From positions 62,001-126,000 of the forward strand of contig DAOSWG010000001.1 in NCBI GenBank assembly GCA_035379945.1: DNA of 64,000 bases. The letters run 5' to 3'. Source of the stretch: JAAYZB01 sp035379945. Its GTDB lineage: Bacteria; Bacillota_I; Bacilli_A; Izemoplasmatales; Hujiaoplasmataceae. The notes beneath the pieces were generated by a model. It did not search any database and was not told the DNA's origin. It worked only from the letters and a program-made list of their open reading frames with translations. Numbering within the stretch: position 1 is the first letter of the stretch; the number at the start of each line of letters is the position of its first letter. The translations under genes and the position numbers were made by a program. Shown piece after piece: positions 43,765-53,187 of this stretch.

Positions 43765-45072
43765 TCAATCACGATTTCTCAAAACCAATTTTATCGGTGT
43801 ACCGGAGAAATCGAAACGTTCGCGGAGCCGGTTTTCCAAGTATCTTCTGTAACTGAAATGCATACAATCGGTACTGTTTACGAAAAGGATGAAGGCCGGA
43901 CATTTCGTCTTGGCCTGAGTGGCGTAATAGACCTTCACGATCCGGTGATTGTATTCCTTCGGAGGATTGGAAATGATCGCTTCTGACAACACCTCATTCA
44001 ATACTGATGTCTGTACCCGACGGGAATAATTTGAATACACAGTATCGATTTTCGGGAATATCTCACTGATTCCAGACTTGGTTTTTGCAGATAGGAAAAT
44101 AGTCGGAACGAAAGTCATGAAAGAAAACGCGACAGCGATTTTTTGTCTCCATTCGGCCATGAATCGTTGTTTGTCCTCCATGAGATCGGTCTTGTTTACG
44201 ACGATCACCATGGCTTTCCCGTTTTCCAGAGCATATCCAGCGATATGGGTATCCTGTTCGAGAATGCCTTCAGAAGCATCGATCGTTATCAGGCAAACAT
44301 CCGCCCTTTCGATCGCTTCCATCGCTCTCAAGGCTGAGTATTTCTCGATTCCTTCATATATCTTGCCGCGTTTTCGCAAACCGGCCGTATCGATAATCAC
44401 ATATTTCTTTTCGTCTCTTTCGAAAGTCGTGTCGATTGAATCGGTGGTGGTTCCCATCTGATCAGACACAATGACCCGGTCATAACCGAGAATAGCGTTC
44501 GTAAGCTGAGATTTTCCGACATTCGGTCTGCCGATAACGGCTATCTTGCAATATTCTTCCGGATAATCTTCTTCGGTTTTTTCGGGAAAATACTCGATGA
44601 CTTTTTCCATCAGATCGCCAAAGCCGGTTCCATGGATTCCGGACACCGGTATGATATCGGTGGCTCCCAAAGAATAAAAATCGTAATAACTGCTTCTGAC
44701 CGCTTCGTTGTCCGCTTTGTTGACGGCCACTATTATGGGTTTAGCGGACTTGAAAAGGATTTTCATCACCGTCACGTCGTCATCAACTGGACCGGTTTTT
44801 CCGTCAACAACGAAAATTATGACATCGGCTTCCATGATGGCCACTTCCGCCTGTGATTTTATCAAAGACAAAAAAGGTGCATCGCTTTTCTCGATGCCCC
44901 CCGTGTCGATCACGCTAAATGTGTGTCCGAACCAGCTGGCTTTGGCGTAAATCCGGTCCCGGGTGGCCCCGGATGCATCATCGGTAATCGCCATGCGTTG
45001 GCCGACGATCCGGTTGAAGATCGTCGACTTTCCGACATTAGGGCGTCCGACGATGGCGACTGTGTGCGCCAT
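43765..45072 (-). CDS. der: GTPase Der (EngA)
   Basis: A double GTPase needed for 50S ribosome assembly. G1 of the first domain is GRPNVGKST near residue 9, and a second GRPNVGKS appears near residue 180; NKAD and NKTD specificity motifs are present, and a C-terminal KH-like domain follows. Of the three stacked starts, ATG 45072 has AAGGAG at about eight bases and is preferred over 45078/45081. It follows rpsA by 21 bases. Confidence 0.97.
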   Translation of the reverse strand: MAHTVAIVGRPNVGKSTIFNRIVGQRMAITDDASGATRDRIYAKASWFGHTFSVIDTGGIEKSDAPFLSLIKSQAEVAIMEADVIIFVVDGKTGPVDDDVTVMKILFKSAKPIIVAVNKADNEAVRSSYYDFYSLGATDIIPVSGIHGTGFGDLMEKVIEYFPEKTEEDYPEEYCKIAVIGRPNVGKSQLTNAILGYDRVIVSDQMGTTTDSIDTTFERDEKKYVIIDTAGLRKRGKIYEGIEKYSALRAMEAIERADVCLITIDASEGILEQDTHIAGYALENGKAMVIVVNKTDLMEDKQRFMAEWRQKIAVAFSFMTFVPTIFLSAKTKSGISEIFPKIDTVYSNYSRRVQTSVLNEVLSEAIISNPPKEYNHRIVKVYYATQAKTKCPAFILFVNSTDCMHFSYRRYLENRLRERFDFSGTPIKLVLRNRD

Positions 45073-45093
45073 GGCCATCACTCCTTTTTTGGC

Positions 45094-46497
45094 TTACTTT
45101 TTGTATTTTTCAAACAATTCCGCCAACGACTGGTTGGCTGAGACGTTTTCTTTGAGATGCGATTCATATTCGCTTCTTTGGTTCTTTTCGTTTAATTTGC
45201 GAAGCGAAACGGACATTTTCCATTCCCTCGGATAGAAGGAAGTCACTTCGACAGTCAGTATGTCGCCGACTTTGAGAACGTCTTCTACGCGGTTGATGTG
45301 GTCGGAAGATATTTCACGAATCGGAAGAAATGCCTCCACTCCGGATACTTCGAGGACGGCGCCTCTTTCCAGAATTGTCTTGACTGTGGCCGAAACCTGT
45401 TCTCCGACTTTCAGTTTAAGATCAGCCCACGGATTGTATTCCAAGTGTTTTCTTGACAATGTGAACTGTTGCTTTTCCTCGTTGATTCCGGTGATTTCGA
45501 CTTCGATTGAGTCTCCGACCTCGAGACGCCCAGCCAGGTTGTCATTGGGATCCCAGGAATAATCTATCCGGTTCAAAAGGCCTTTTGTATCTTTGTCGAT
45601 CTCAAGAAGCATTCCGTATTGCATCTTCTTGATGACCTTTCCCGTGACCTTGTCGCCTAACTTATGGTTTTCCATAAAAGTATCCCATGGCGTCTTTTGT
45701 GTGGCTTTGATAGAAAGGGAAACGCGTTTTCCGGAGATCTTGATGATCTTGGCTTCGACTTCGTCGCCTTCTTTTAAAACATCTTCGACTTTCTTTGTGC
45801 GGGAATGCGAAATCTCGCTGATGTGGACCAAGCCTTCGGCGTATTCGCCGATTTTGACAAAGGCGCCGTATTCCATAATCCTGGTTACTTTTCCCTTGAC
45901 AATTTGTCCGACTTCGAAATCGCCGATTTCGTCGCGTTCTCTTTTTTTCAGGTTATCATAGAGAACCTGTTTGCGGTTGACGATGAATTTTTCCCGATTG
46001 CGATCGTTTCTGATGTCGATAACGCGAACCTCTATTTCGCTTTTGACAAGCGCTTTTTTCGCTTCTTCGTTGGTATTCTCAAGCGACAATAACGAATCCG
46101 GCAGGAACAGTTCGATGGTATTATAATCCAGCAACAACCCGCCTTTGACCGCTTTCTTGACTTTGGCGACGACATTTTTACCTATTTCCAAATCCTGACG
46201 GTATTTGTCCATAGCCGCTTGTTTTTCCAGATCGAGACGCGATAAAAGGAGAACACTCGATTCGTCTCCCACGCTGATTTTGGTTACTTTTGCGGTTATC
46301 TCGTCTCCCACTTTGAAAAGATCCTTGGCACTTTTGATCTTCTCTTTCGAAAGATATTCTTTGTATATTGTCCCTTCGCACATGAAACCGACGTCGACCA
46401 GAACTTCGTCATCCGTCACTTTCACCACTGTGCCGGTAAGGATGTTTCCAACCTTGGGTATGAATATTTTGCCTTCGTTTTCGAGATTGTTTTCCAT
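45094..46497 (-). CDS. rpsA: 30S ribosomal protein S1-like, S1-domain protein
   Basis: A 467-residue protein made of about five S1 RNA-binding repeats, with the clearest copies at GTVVKVTDDEVLVDVGF, GKVTRIMEYGAFVKIGEYAE, GKVIKKMQYGMLLEI and ATVKTILERGAVLEVSG. It corresponds to YpfD of Bacillus, a shorter relative of the six-repeat E. coli S1. Its ATG shares one base with the cmk stop (TAATG), the usual cmk-rpsA coupling. Confidence 0.9.
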   Translation of the reverse strand: MENNLENEGKIFIPKVGNILTGTVVKVTDDEVLVDVGFMCEGTIYKEYLSKEKIKSAKDLFKVGDEITAKVTKISVGDESSVLLLSRLDLEKQAAMDKYRQDLEIGKNVVAKVKKAVKGGLLLDYNTIELFLPDSLLSLENTNEEAKKALVKSEIEVRVIDIRNDRNREKFIVNRKQVLYDNLKKRERDEIGDFEVGQIVKGKVTRIMEYGAFVKIGEYAEGLVHISEISHSRTKKVEDVLKEGDEVEAKIIKISGKRVSLSIKATQKTPWDTFMENHKLGDKVTGKVIKKMQYGMLLEIDKDTKGLLNRIDYSWDPNDNLAGRLEVGDSIEVEITGINEEKQQFTLSRKHLEYNPWADLKLKVGEQVSATVKTILERGAVLEVSGVEAFLPIREISSDHINRVEDVLKVGDILTVEVTSFYPREWKMSVSLRKLNEKNQRSEYESHLKENVSANQSLAELFEKYKK

Positions 46498-47171
46498 TAT
46501 TTTTGCTCCTCTTGTCTGTTTATGGCTTCGTTGAACATATCATAAATCAGGTTGGCAACCTGATTGATGTCTTTTTCCGATGTGTCGAGATACACGGCGT
46601 CTTCGGCCTGCCGCAAAGGATTGTAGCTCCTTGTGGAATCATAGGCATCGCGCCATTCGATCTCTTTTTTCAGGGTTTCGTAGTCCGATGGCATGTTGTT
46701 GGCCAAATTCTCCTCATGCCTTCTTCTCGCCCTTTCGGCGACTGTCGCCGTCATATAGATCTTGAGATCGGCATTGGGAAGAACCACGGTGCCGATGTCG
46801 CGTCCGTCCATCACAACATTGTCCCTGGTGGCGATGTCCTGTTGGATTTTCACCAGTCTGTTGCGAACGGGGATGTGACTTGAAACGACCGAAACGTTGT
46901 TTGAAACCCGGTTTGACCTGATTTCCCTCGTGACGTTCTTGCCGTCGACATAGAGTTCGTCTCCCTTGAATTCCATCAAGGTATCGTCGAGGAAACCGAA
47001 TTTATCGGCATCTTCGATGTCTATTCCCATGTCAAGTGCTTTCAGCGTTGTCGCCCGGTACATCGCGCCCGTGTCCACATAGGTGTAGCCCAGACGTTTT
47101 GCCAGGAGTTTCGCCACCGTCGACTTTCCGGCACCCGCCGGTCCGTCGATTGCCAAAGCATGATATATCAT
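46497..47171 (-). CDS. cmk: Cytidylate kinase
   Basis: Phosphorylates CMP and dCMP. Walker A is DGPAGAGKST near residues 8-17, followed by YVDTGAMYR, the NMP-binding DGRDIGTVV and a lid region. Start at 47171 has GGAG upstream and is preferred over the frame start at 47186, which lies only nine bases from the -10 box. First gene of cmk-rpsA-der. Confidence 0.96.
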   Translation of the reverse strand: MIYHALAIDGPAGAGKSTVAKLLAKRLGYTYVDTGAMYRATTLKALDMGIDIEDADKFGFLDDTLMEFKGDELYVDGKNVTREIRSNRVSNNVSVVSSHIPVRNRLVKIQQDIATRDNVVMDGRDIGTVVLPNADLKIYMTATVAERARRRHEENLANNMPSDYETLKKEIEWRDAYDSTRSYNPLRQAEDAVYLDTSEKDINQVANLIYDMFNEAINRQEEQK

Positions 47172-47194
47172 ACAATCGCTCCTCAACTTAATAC

Positions 47195-47200
47195 ATTATA
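47195..47200 (-). promoter_or_regulatory. Extended -10 promoter of cmk-rpsA-der
   Basis: On the minus strand TGTGG-TATAAT recurs exactly as before glgA. Confidence 0.6.
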
Positions 47201-47247
47201 CCACATATAATTGATATTTCCAGCCCCAATTAACCGCAAAAATGTTT

Positions 47248-47970
47248 TCATTTTCCGTTGTTCGAGAGATTCCAAAGTTTTCTTATCTCGTGCAATTTTA
47301 AAAGACGATAGCCTCCCAGGGGGATGCCTTCCGTCGTAACACATCCCATCCGATATCGATGTAGTTTCATTACTGGATGTCCGACGGCTTCAAGCATTCT
47401 TTTCACTTGATGGTATTTGCCTTCCGTCACGATTATTTTCAGATATGTGTTTTCTTTGGCGTCATCGTATTTTACATCAAATACTTTCGCAGGTTGGCTA
47501 ACGAAATCGCCCAAATCGACGCCTCTAGCTAATTTCGCCGAAGTTTCCTTGCGAACCAATCCTTTCACTTTCAGATGATATTCTTTTTCGACTTTGTATC
47601 GCGGATGAATAAGTTGGTTCATGAAGTCACCGTCGTTCGTCAGAAGGATGATCCCAGAAGCATCGTAATCAAGGCGTCCCACCGGAAAAACCCTTTCTTT
47701 TCCCTGTACGAGATCAATGACTGCCGGCCTTCCGTGTTCGTCGGAGGTAGTTGAAATGTAGCCGGTCGGCTTATTCAGGGCGTAATATACTTTCTTTTCC
47801 CGTTTCAGTTCCTTTCCGCCAACAAAAATCCGGTCGTTATCTGCGACCATAACTCCCATTTGGGTCGTTATGACGCCGTTAACCGAAACTTTTCCTTCCG
47901 CAATCATTTCCTCGGCTTTCCTTCTGGAAGCCACTCCGGCGGCCTGCAACACTTTTTGTAAACGTTCCAT
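47248..47970 (-). CDS. rluB: RluB/RsuA-family 23S/16S rRNA pseudouridine synthase
   Basis: A 240-residue enzyme with an N-terminal S4 domain (MERLQKVLQAAGVASRRKAE) and the catalytic motif FPVGRLDYDASG. It modifies rRNA near the peptidyl transferase centre or 16S. The start MERLQ at 47970 has GGAGG ten bases upstream; ATG 47979 is too close to it. Located just before cmk, as in Bacillus. Confidence 0.93.
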   Translation of the reverse strand: MERLQKVLQAAGVASRRKAEEMIAEGKVSVNGVITTQMGVMVADNDRIFVGGKELKREKKVYYALNKPTGYISTTSDEHGRPAVIDLVQGKERVFPVGRLDYDASGIILLTNDGDFMNQLIHPRYKVEKEYHLKVKGLVRKETSAKLARGVDLGDFVSQPAKVFDVKYDDAKENTYLKIIVTEGKYHQVKRMLEAVGHPVMKLHRYRMGCVTTEGIPLGGYRLLKLHEIRKLWNLSNNGK

Positions 47971-47995
47971 ATCCGGCATACCTCCTTTCTTTTCC

Positions 47996-48025
47996 CAAAA
48001 AATGAGGATAGTCGCCTATCCTCAT
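47996..48025 (-). terminator. Terminator of efp/corC-like genes
   Basis: ATGAGGATAG and CTATCCTCAT pair perfectly around a 4-base loop and run into six T on the minus strand. Confidence 0.9.
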
Positions 48026-48033
48026 CAAAGATA

Positions 48034-49416
48034 TCAGCTTTCTTCCGCTTCGGTTTCCTTTGGCAGAAGTTCGATCGTCAACAAGACGGATTTGATCCTT
48101 CTTTTCGAAATCGCAAGAATCTCGAAAGTCAGGAGTTCGTGATCTTCGGAAACCAGTTCGGACAAATCGTCGTAAACCTGGTTGACCGAAAGTTCATATT
48201 CGATTCTCTCCCCGACCTCGGGAATGTCCTGGAATTTTTCAAACAACCATCCCCCGATCGAAGTCGCGTCGGAGACGGGCGGTTCGCCTAGTTCCAAATC
48301 TTCGAAAAGGTCTTTGAGATCATAGTCGGCGTTGACGACATATTCGTTGGGAGCTTTCTTTACGATTGCTTCCTTGACATCGTCGTGTTCGTCGTAAATC
48401 TCCCCGACAAGTTCTTCCAAGGCGTCTTCCATGGTCACGAGACCGTCGACGCCGCCGTATTCATCAACGACAATCGTCAAATGAGAGTTCTCGGCCTGCA
48501 TGAGTTCTATAAGGGCGTCGACCTTGGTCGTCGATGGTACGAAGATCGGTTTCCTCAACAGTTTTTTGATATTGATGCTATGGCCCTTGATCAGCTTGGT
48601 ATAAAAATCCCTCTCGGAAAGAATGCCGATAATGTTGTCGGAATTGCCGTCATAGACAGGTACCCGGGAGAATTTGCTTTTGAAGAAAGTATCGCGGATT
48701 TCCGACACCGGGGTCGAAACATCCAGAGCGATCATGTCCACTCGCGGCGTCATGATCTCTTCAACCGTTATTTCGGACAGATCGAGAACATTCTGAAGCA
48801 TGTCGGCTTCATCTTCATCGATCGAGCCTTCTTCTTCCATCGTGTCGATGATGGTCTCGAGTTCCGATTCGGTCACCGTCAGTTTATTTTCGGTTTCGAT
48901 CTGCTGGATCACGCGATGGTTCAGAAGCCTGAAAGGATATGTGAGCGGTGTCATGATCTTGATCAAAAAATAGACAAGCCCGCTGAAAAGCAGGCAAATT
49001 TTTTCCGGATGCGTCTTAGCGACGCTCTTCGGAAGAATTTCTCCGAATATCAGGACGATAATGGTGATCGCCACAGTATTGATTATGGTGACAACCGTAT
49101 CGGCATTTGTCAAATCCAAGAAGAGTTTGGCAAAGAAAAGTGCACTGACCGAAGTCAGGGCAACATTGGATAGATTGTTCCCGACAAGAAGCGTAGTGAG
49201 CGTCTTGTCGAAGTTTTCAACTATCCAGAGCGCTTTTTTCGAGCCTCTGGCATTATCTTCGACCAATGTTTTTATTCTTACTTTACCGACCGCCGAGTAT
49301 GCCATTTCCGCCATCGAGAAGAAAGCGGAGAAAAAGAGCATTGCCAGCATTATAGCCAGCAGACCCGGTCGGAAAGTGGCTTCCAATGTTACAAGCCACA
49401 TGTGACTTGGTTCCAA
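48034..49416 (-). CDS. CorC/HlyC-type CNNM-CBS membrane protein
   Basis: A 460-residue protein: an N-terminal DUF21/CNNM membrane domain with about four hydrophobic segments (to residue 190), the TPRVDMIALD junction, paired CBS domains and a C-terminal CorC_HlyC domain. Members are implicated in magnesium or cobalt efflux rather than haemolysis. The start is TTG 49416, ten bases from GGGAG; ATG 49401 is possible. It follows efp by 29 bases. Confidence 0.85.
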   Translation of the reverse strand: MEPSHMWLVTLEATFRPGLLAIMLAMLFFSAFFSMAEMAYSAVGKVRIKTLVEDNARGSKKALWIVENFDKTLTTLLVGNNLSNVALTSVSALFFAKLFLDLTNADTVVTIINTVAITIIVLIFGEILPKSVAKTHPEKICLLFSGLVYFLIKIMTPLTYPFRLLNHRVIQQIETENKLTVTESELETIIDTMEEEGSIDEDEADMLQNVLDLSEITVEEIMTPRVDMIALDVSTPVSEIRDTFFKSKFSRVPVYDGNSDNIIGILSERDFYTKLIKGHSINIKKLLRKPIFVPSTTKVDALIELMQAENSHLTIVVDEYGGVDGLVTMEDALEELVGEIYDEHDDVKEAIVKKAPNEYVVNADYDLKDLFEDLELGEPPVSDATSIGGWLFEKFQDIPEVGERIEYELSVNQVYDDLSELVSEDHELLTFEILAISKRRIKSVLLTIELLPKETEAEES

Positions 49417-49445
49417 GAAATCATCACTCCCTGTTGATTAAAAAA

Positions 49446-50006
49446 CTATTTTGCTCTGGTATCGTATTTTCCAGTGGAAGTCGATACCACGATTTTTTCA
49501 CCCGGCTCGATGAATAAGGGAACCAGAAGCCGTAGCCCGGTGTTGGTAAGAGCTTCTTTGGTAGCGTTGGAGGCAGTGTTTCCTTTAGCTCCACCCGCTG
49601 TTTCAACTACTTCGAGAATGACCTTGTCAGGCAGTTCGAGGCCTAGAATCTCGTGCTCGAAACTGATAATGTTGATCGACATTCCCTCGGTGAGATAATA
49701 CAATTCGTTCTCGATCTGCGATTTATGCAATTCAATCTGTTCGAAAGTTTCGTTATTCATAAAAACATGCGTGTCGCCATTGGCATAGATGTACTGCATC
49801 TGTGATTTGTCGATTAGCGCCTGGTTGACATTAACCCCGGCATTGAACGTTTTGTCGAGAATGGTTCCGGAACGTAGGTTCCTGAGTTTCGTCCTGACGA
49901 ATGCGCCTCCCTTGCCGGGTTTCACATGCTGAAATTCGATCACTTGGTAGAGATTTCCCTCGTATTCGATCGTTAGTCCTGTTTTGAAATCGTTGGTGCT
50001 TACCAT
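49446..50006 (-). CDS. efp: Elongation factor P
   Basis: A 186-residue tRNA-mimic that rescues ribosomes stalled at polyproline. The tip loop is PGKGGAF with Lys32, the position modified in Bacillus. No epmA/B-type or EarP genes are near. CGGGAGG precedes the start. It is the first gene of an efp-corC unit with its own strong promoter. Confidence 0.97.
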   Translation of the reverse strand: MVSTNDFKTGLTIEYEGNLYQVIEFQHVKPGKGGAFVRTKLRNLRSGTILDKTFNAGVNVNQALIDKSQMQYIYANGDTHVFMNNETFEQIELHKSQIENELYYLTEGMSINIISFEHEILGLELPDKVILEVVETAGGAKGNTASNATKEALTNTGLRLLVPLFIEPGEKIVVSTSTGKYDTRAK

Positions 50007-50051
50007 TTATAAATCCTCCCGCGGTAATAATATTACGGATATACCTTAAAT

Positions 50052-50080
50052 ATTATAATATAAAATACTTTGGTTGACAA
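50052..50080 (-). promoter_or_regulatory. Promoter of efp, -35 overlapping the divergent promoter
   Basis: On the minus strand TTGTCA (50075-50080) and TATAAT (50052-50057) are 17 bases apart. Its -35 shares five bases with the -35 of the plus-strand promoter at 50074. Confidence 0.85.
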
Positions 50081-50102
50081 CTCATTTCAACTCTACTATA
50101 AT
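50074..50102 (+). promoter_or_regulatory. Promoter of the rhodanese-like gene
   Basis: TTGACA (50074-50079) and TATAAT (50097-50102) are perfect consensus boxes 17 bases apart on the plus strand. Confidence 0.87.
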
Positions 50103-50131
50103 GATGATTGTATCTTTGCGAGGTGAGAATC

Positions 50132-50530
50132 ATGCAGTTTTTATCAGTTACGGACTGGATTTGGCCTATTTCCATCGGACTGTTGGTCGGCATCCTGATA
50201 TCCGCCAGAAAACGTCACAACTACAACGATATCGTATATCTCGAGGCAGATGAATTCAGACAGAACATGCGGAAGGGTCAATTGATCGATATCCGCAACG
50301 AGGAAGCTTTCAAGAAAGAACGCATCAACGGCAGCCGCAATTTCCCCGGCCGATCGGTTTTTTCCAACCTCAACAGGCTTCGCAAGGATCAACCAGTGTT
50401 TCTGTATTCCGACACCGATTCGTTCAAAGTCAGACAAACCGCAAAAAAATTCATTCGCAAAGGCTTTCAACCGGTCTACGTATTAAAGGGCGGCCTTACC
50501 GTCTGGAGTTTCCCTTTGAAAAACGATTGA
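50132..50530 (+). CDS. Rhodanese-like membrane protein without catalytic cysteine
   Basis: A 132-residue protein: a membrane segment at about residues 9-25, then a rhodanese domain with the IDIRNEEAF motif (residues 52-60). In active rhodaneses a cysteine starts the loop after the LYC-type strand; here that loop is LYSDTDSFKV with no cysteine anywhere in the protein. It is therefore probably a non-catalytic, anchoring or binding, version. Start ATG 50132 with GAGGTGAG. A strong promoter and terminator frame it. Confidence 0.75.
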   Translation: MQFLSVTDWIWPISIGLLVGILISARKRHNYNDIVYLEADEFRQNMRKGQLIDIRNEEAFKKERINGSRNFPGRSVFSNLNRLRKDQPVFLYSDTDSFKVRQTAKKFIRKGFQPVYVLKGGLTVWSFPLKND

Positions 50531-50546
50531 ACCCGATAATAAAACC

Positions 50547-50581
50547 AAAGGCGTGGAATCAGATTTCCTCGCCTTTTTTTT
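50547..50581 (+). terminator. Terminator of the rhodanese-like gene
   Basis: AAAGGCG and CGCCTTT, extended by GGAA/TTCC, form a hairpin followed by a run of T on the plus strand. The miaA stop codon lies in its loop region on the other strand. Confidence 0.75.
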
Positions 50582-51467
50582 CTATATAATTGACAATCTC
50601 ATCATATAGGGTGATCCTGTTGTCATTCGTCACATCGAACCAAGTCACATCCATCTGGTTCTTAAACCAGGTCAATTGTCTTTTGGCGTATCTTCTAGAA
50701 TTCCTTTTAATCAAGTCGAATGCTTCTTCATTACGGATTTCATTACGGAAAAACATAAAGAGTTCCTTGTAGCCGATCGCACTGATCGATTGTCCAGTTA
50801 TGCCCGCGTCAAAAAGGGCTTTTGCTTCTTCAACCAAACCTTTTTCGATCATTCTGTCCACTCGTTCATCTATTTGTTTGTAGAGTTCCTTTCTGTCCAT
50901 TGTGAGCCCGATAAGGAGAATGTTATCGTAAAAGGGAATGGAACCTTTCTTACGAAATTCGTTCGATCCGGTGCCGACGATTTCCAGGCTTCTCAGAATC
51001 CGTCTCCGGTTGTTGGGATGGATCGTTTTGGCGAGTTGCGGATCCTGTTTTTCTAAAATCCCATACAGTTCCGAATTATCGTAATCCGAATATTCGGCAG
51101 TCAACTCATCGTTTCTTTTTTCCCCAGGAAATTCATACTCGTAAAGAGCGGCCTTGATGTAAAAACCTGATCCGCCGACAACAATTGGCATCCTACCTTC
51201 TTTACTGACCAATTCGATCTTCTCCCGTACCATTTTCTGATAATCCGAAGCGGAAAAAGATTCATTGGGTTCTAATATGTCAATCAAATGATGCCTTACT
51301 CCTTGCATTTCCGTTTTTTTGATCTTAGCGGTCCCGATATCCATGCGTTTATATAGCTGGAACGCATCAGCAGAAATAACTTCCCCGTCATACTTTTTCG
51401 CCAATTTGACCGCCAGATCGCTTTTTCCGGTCGCCGTCGGTCCGACGATCGCCAAAATCGGTTTCAC
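50559..51467 (-). CDS. miaA: tRNA dimethylallyltransferase
   Basis: Adds dimethylallyl to A37 of UNN-reading tRNAs, using DMAPP from the IspH branch; MiaB (57361) then thiomethylates the same base. The P-loop GPTATGKS is at residues 8-15; the ISADAFQLYKRMDIGTAK motif follows. The start GTG 51467 overlaps the mutL stop in GTGA. Length 302. Confidence 0.95.
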   Translation of the reverse strand: MKPILAIVGPTATGKSDLAVKLAKKYDGEVISADAFQLYKRMDIGTAKIKKTEMQGVRHHLIDILEPNESFSASDYQKMVREKIELVSKEGRMPIVVGGSGFYIKAALYEYEFPGEKRNDELTAEYSDYDNSELYGILEKQDPQLAKTIHPNNRRRILRSLEIVGTGSNEFRKKGSIPFYDNILLIGLTMDRKELYKQIDERVDRMIEKGLVEEAKALFDAGITGQSISAIGYKELFMFFRNEIRNEEAFDLIKRNSRRYAKRQLTWFKNQMDVTWFDVTNDNRITLYDEIVNYIEKKGEEI

Positions 51468-53173
51468 GAGGCCACCCGGTAAAACCATTTCTCGATGTCA
51501 TACTCACCGATCAAAACAATAATCGGTCTTCCGTGCGGACATGTATATGGTCTATTACATTTAGAAAGATCTCCGACGAGTCTTTCGGCTTCTTCCCTGG
51601 ATAAACGGTGGTTGGCTTTCAACGACCGTTTGCAGGCAAGAAGTTTTGCTGTTTCGTCGACCAGTGTCTTTTTATCGGTTTTTCCTTCCTCGATCAAAGA
51701 TGAAACGACAGTTTCCGCAAAATCGGCTTCGTGTCCTTTCGGATACCAGGAAGGAACTGTTTCCAATAGGATTGTCGAAAGATCTTTTTTTCTGATCACA
51801 AGACCGTTTTCCTTCGCTTTATCGATTGTATCTTTCCCGATCATTTCCGTCAGGGTGTTCGAAAGCGATAGTTCCATCGGCAACAAAAGCTGGTAGGTCT
51901 CTTTATTTGGAGCCAACATCAAGTTTAGATACTTCTCGTACCTTATCCGTTCAGCCGCAGCGTGCTGGTCTACTAGATATAGTCCCGCTTCGTTCTGGAA
52001 CAAGAGATAGGTTCCCCCATATTGCCCGACATATTCGAAATCGGGAAATTCATTACTTGCCTTATCCTCTTTTGGAATCTCTTCCTCTTCTTTGACAAAA
52101 AGACCTTCTTCAGGTTCTTTGTTTGGATAAGATGTTCCAAATCCCATTTTTATCTGTGTATCGCTTTTATCAGAAGCCGTCTGGATGACTTTTGTTTTCC
52201 CGATGGCTTCTTTCAGGGTTTCGCTAATCAGTTTGCGAAGTGTTTCCAGTTCGGAAAACTTGACCTCCGCTTTGGTCGGATGAATGTTCACATCGATCAA
52301 TTGTGGATCGACTGCGATATTCAAAAGAATTATCGGATATTTGTCTTTGGGCAGATATCCGATGAAACATTCGACGATTTCTCTTGTCAAGATAAAATCC
52401 CTGATCGGTCTTCCATTCACGATCAGGATCACCGATTGTCTTCCCGAGCGGTTGTGAATTGGATTGGCAAAATAACCTTCGATGGAATAATCGCGGTTTT
52501 TTCCGGAAAAACGTTTAACCGACTTCGCTACTTCCAGACCGTAGACAACAGCAAATATATCGGTTTCCGAATTGTTTCCCGATGTCTGCAAAAGCATTCT
52601 TCCGTTGTTTTCCAGCCGGAAAGCGACATCCGGATGAGCAAAGGCCATTTTGTCGACAAAGTCGACGATCAGTCTCAGTTCGACCGTTTCCGTCTTCAGG
52701 TATTTGAAACGGGCCGGCGTATTGAAAAAAAGCCTGGTGACGGTAATCGTTGTTCCGTCCCTGGTGGCTGTTTCTTCATTAACAAGCAGTCTCCCGTCTT
52801 CATAAACGATTCTGGTTCCCACTTTTTTGTCGGATGTCTCCATCTCGACACGGGATACAGATGCGATCGAAGGTAAAGCCTCGCCGCGGAAACCGAGCGA
52901 GGTTATGTGGAATAAATCGTATTCGTTTTTTATCTTGGAAGTCGCATGCCGGGAAAATGCGAGCAGGGAATCCTCCGGATCCATTCCGGATCCGTTGTCC
53001 GAAACCTGGACCATGGCGAAGCCGGAGTCTTTAAGCGAAATCTGGATTCTGGTAGCTCCTGCGTCCAAGGAATTCTCGATCAGTTCCTTGACAACGTTGA
53101 CGATTCGTTCGACGACTTCGCCGGCGGCGATCATGTTTTGGAGTCTAGCGTCCAGTTGGATGATGTGTCCCAT
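51464..53173 (-). CDS. mutL: DNA mismatch repair protein MutL
   Basis: The N-terminal GHKL ATPase has VVKELIENSLDAGA, SDNGSGM and GFRGEALPSI; the C-terminal part has the endonuclease metal motif DQHAAAERIRYE plus ACKRSLK and CPHGRPI, so it is the nicking form found in organisms without MutH. Length 569. It follows mutS by 14 bases and overlaps miaA. Confidence 0.96.
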   Translation of the reverse strand: MGHIIQLDARLQNMIAAGEVVERIVNVVKELIENSLDAGATRIQISLKDSGFAMVQVSDNGSGMDPEDSLLAFSRHATSKIKNEYDLFHITSLGFRGEALPSIASVSRVEMETSDKKVGTRIVYEDGRLLVNEETATRDGTTITVTRLFFNTPARFKYLKTETVELRLIVDFVDKMAFAHPDVAFRLENNGRMLLQTSGNNSETDIFAVVYGLEVAKSVKRFSGKNRDYSIEGYFANPIHNRSGRQSVILIVNGRPIRDFILTREIVECFIGYLPKDKYPIILLNIAVDPQLIDVNIHPTKAEVKFSELETLRKLISETLKEAIGKTKVIQTASDKSDTQIKMGFGTSYPNKEPEEGLFVKEEEEIPKEDKASNEFPDFEYVGQYGGTYLLFQNEAGLYLVDQHAAAERIRYEKYLNLMLAPNKETYQLLLPMELSLSNTLTEMIGKDTIDKAKENGLVIRKKDLSTILLETVPSWYPKGHEADFAETVVSSLIEEGKTDKKTLVDETAKLLACKRSLKANHRLSREEAERLVGDLSKCNRPYTCPHGRPIIVLIGEYDIEKWFYRVAS

Positions 53174-53187
53174 TTCGTCATCCCCTT

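Noticed and set aside
48385..49173. 262-residue plus-strand open frame
   Set aside because: It lies wholly antisense to the CorC-like gene, which has full domain support.
52022..52876. 284-residue plus-strand open frame
   Set aside because: It is antisense to mutL and has no recognisable motif.
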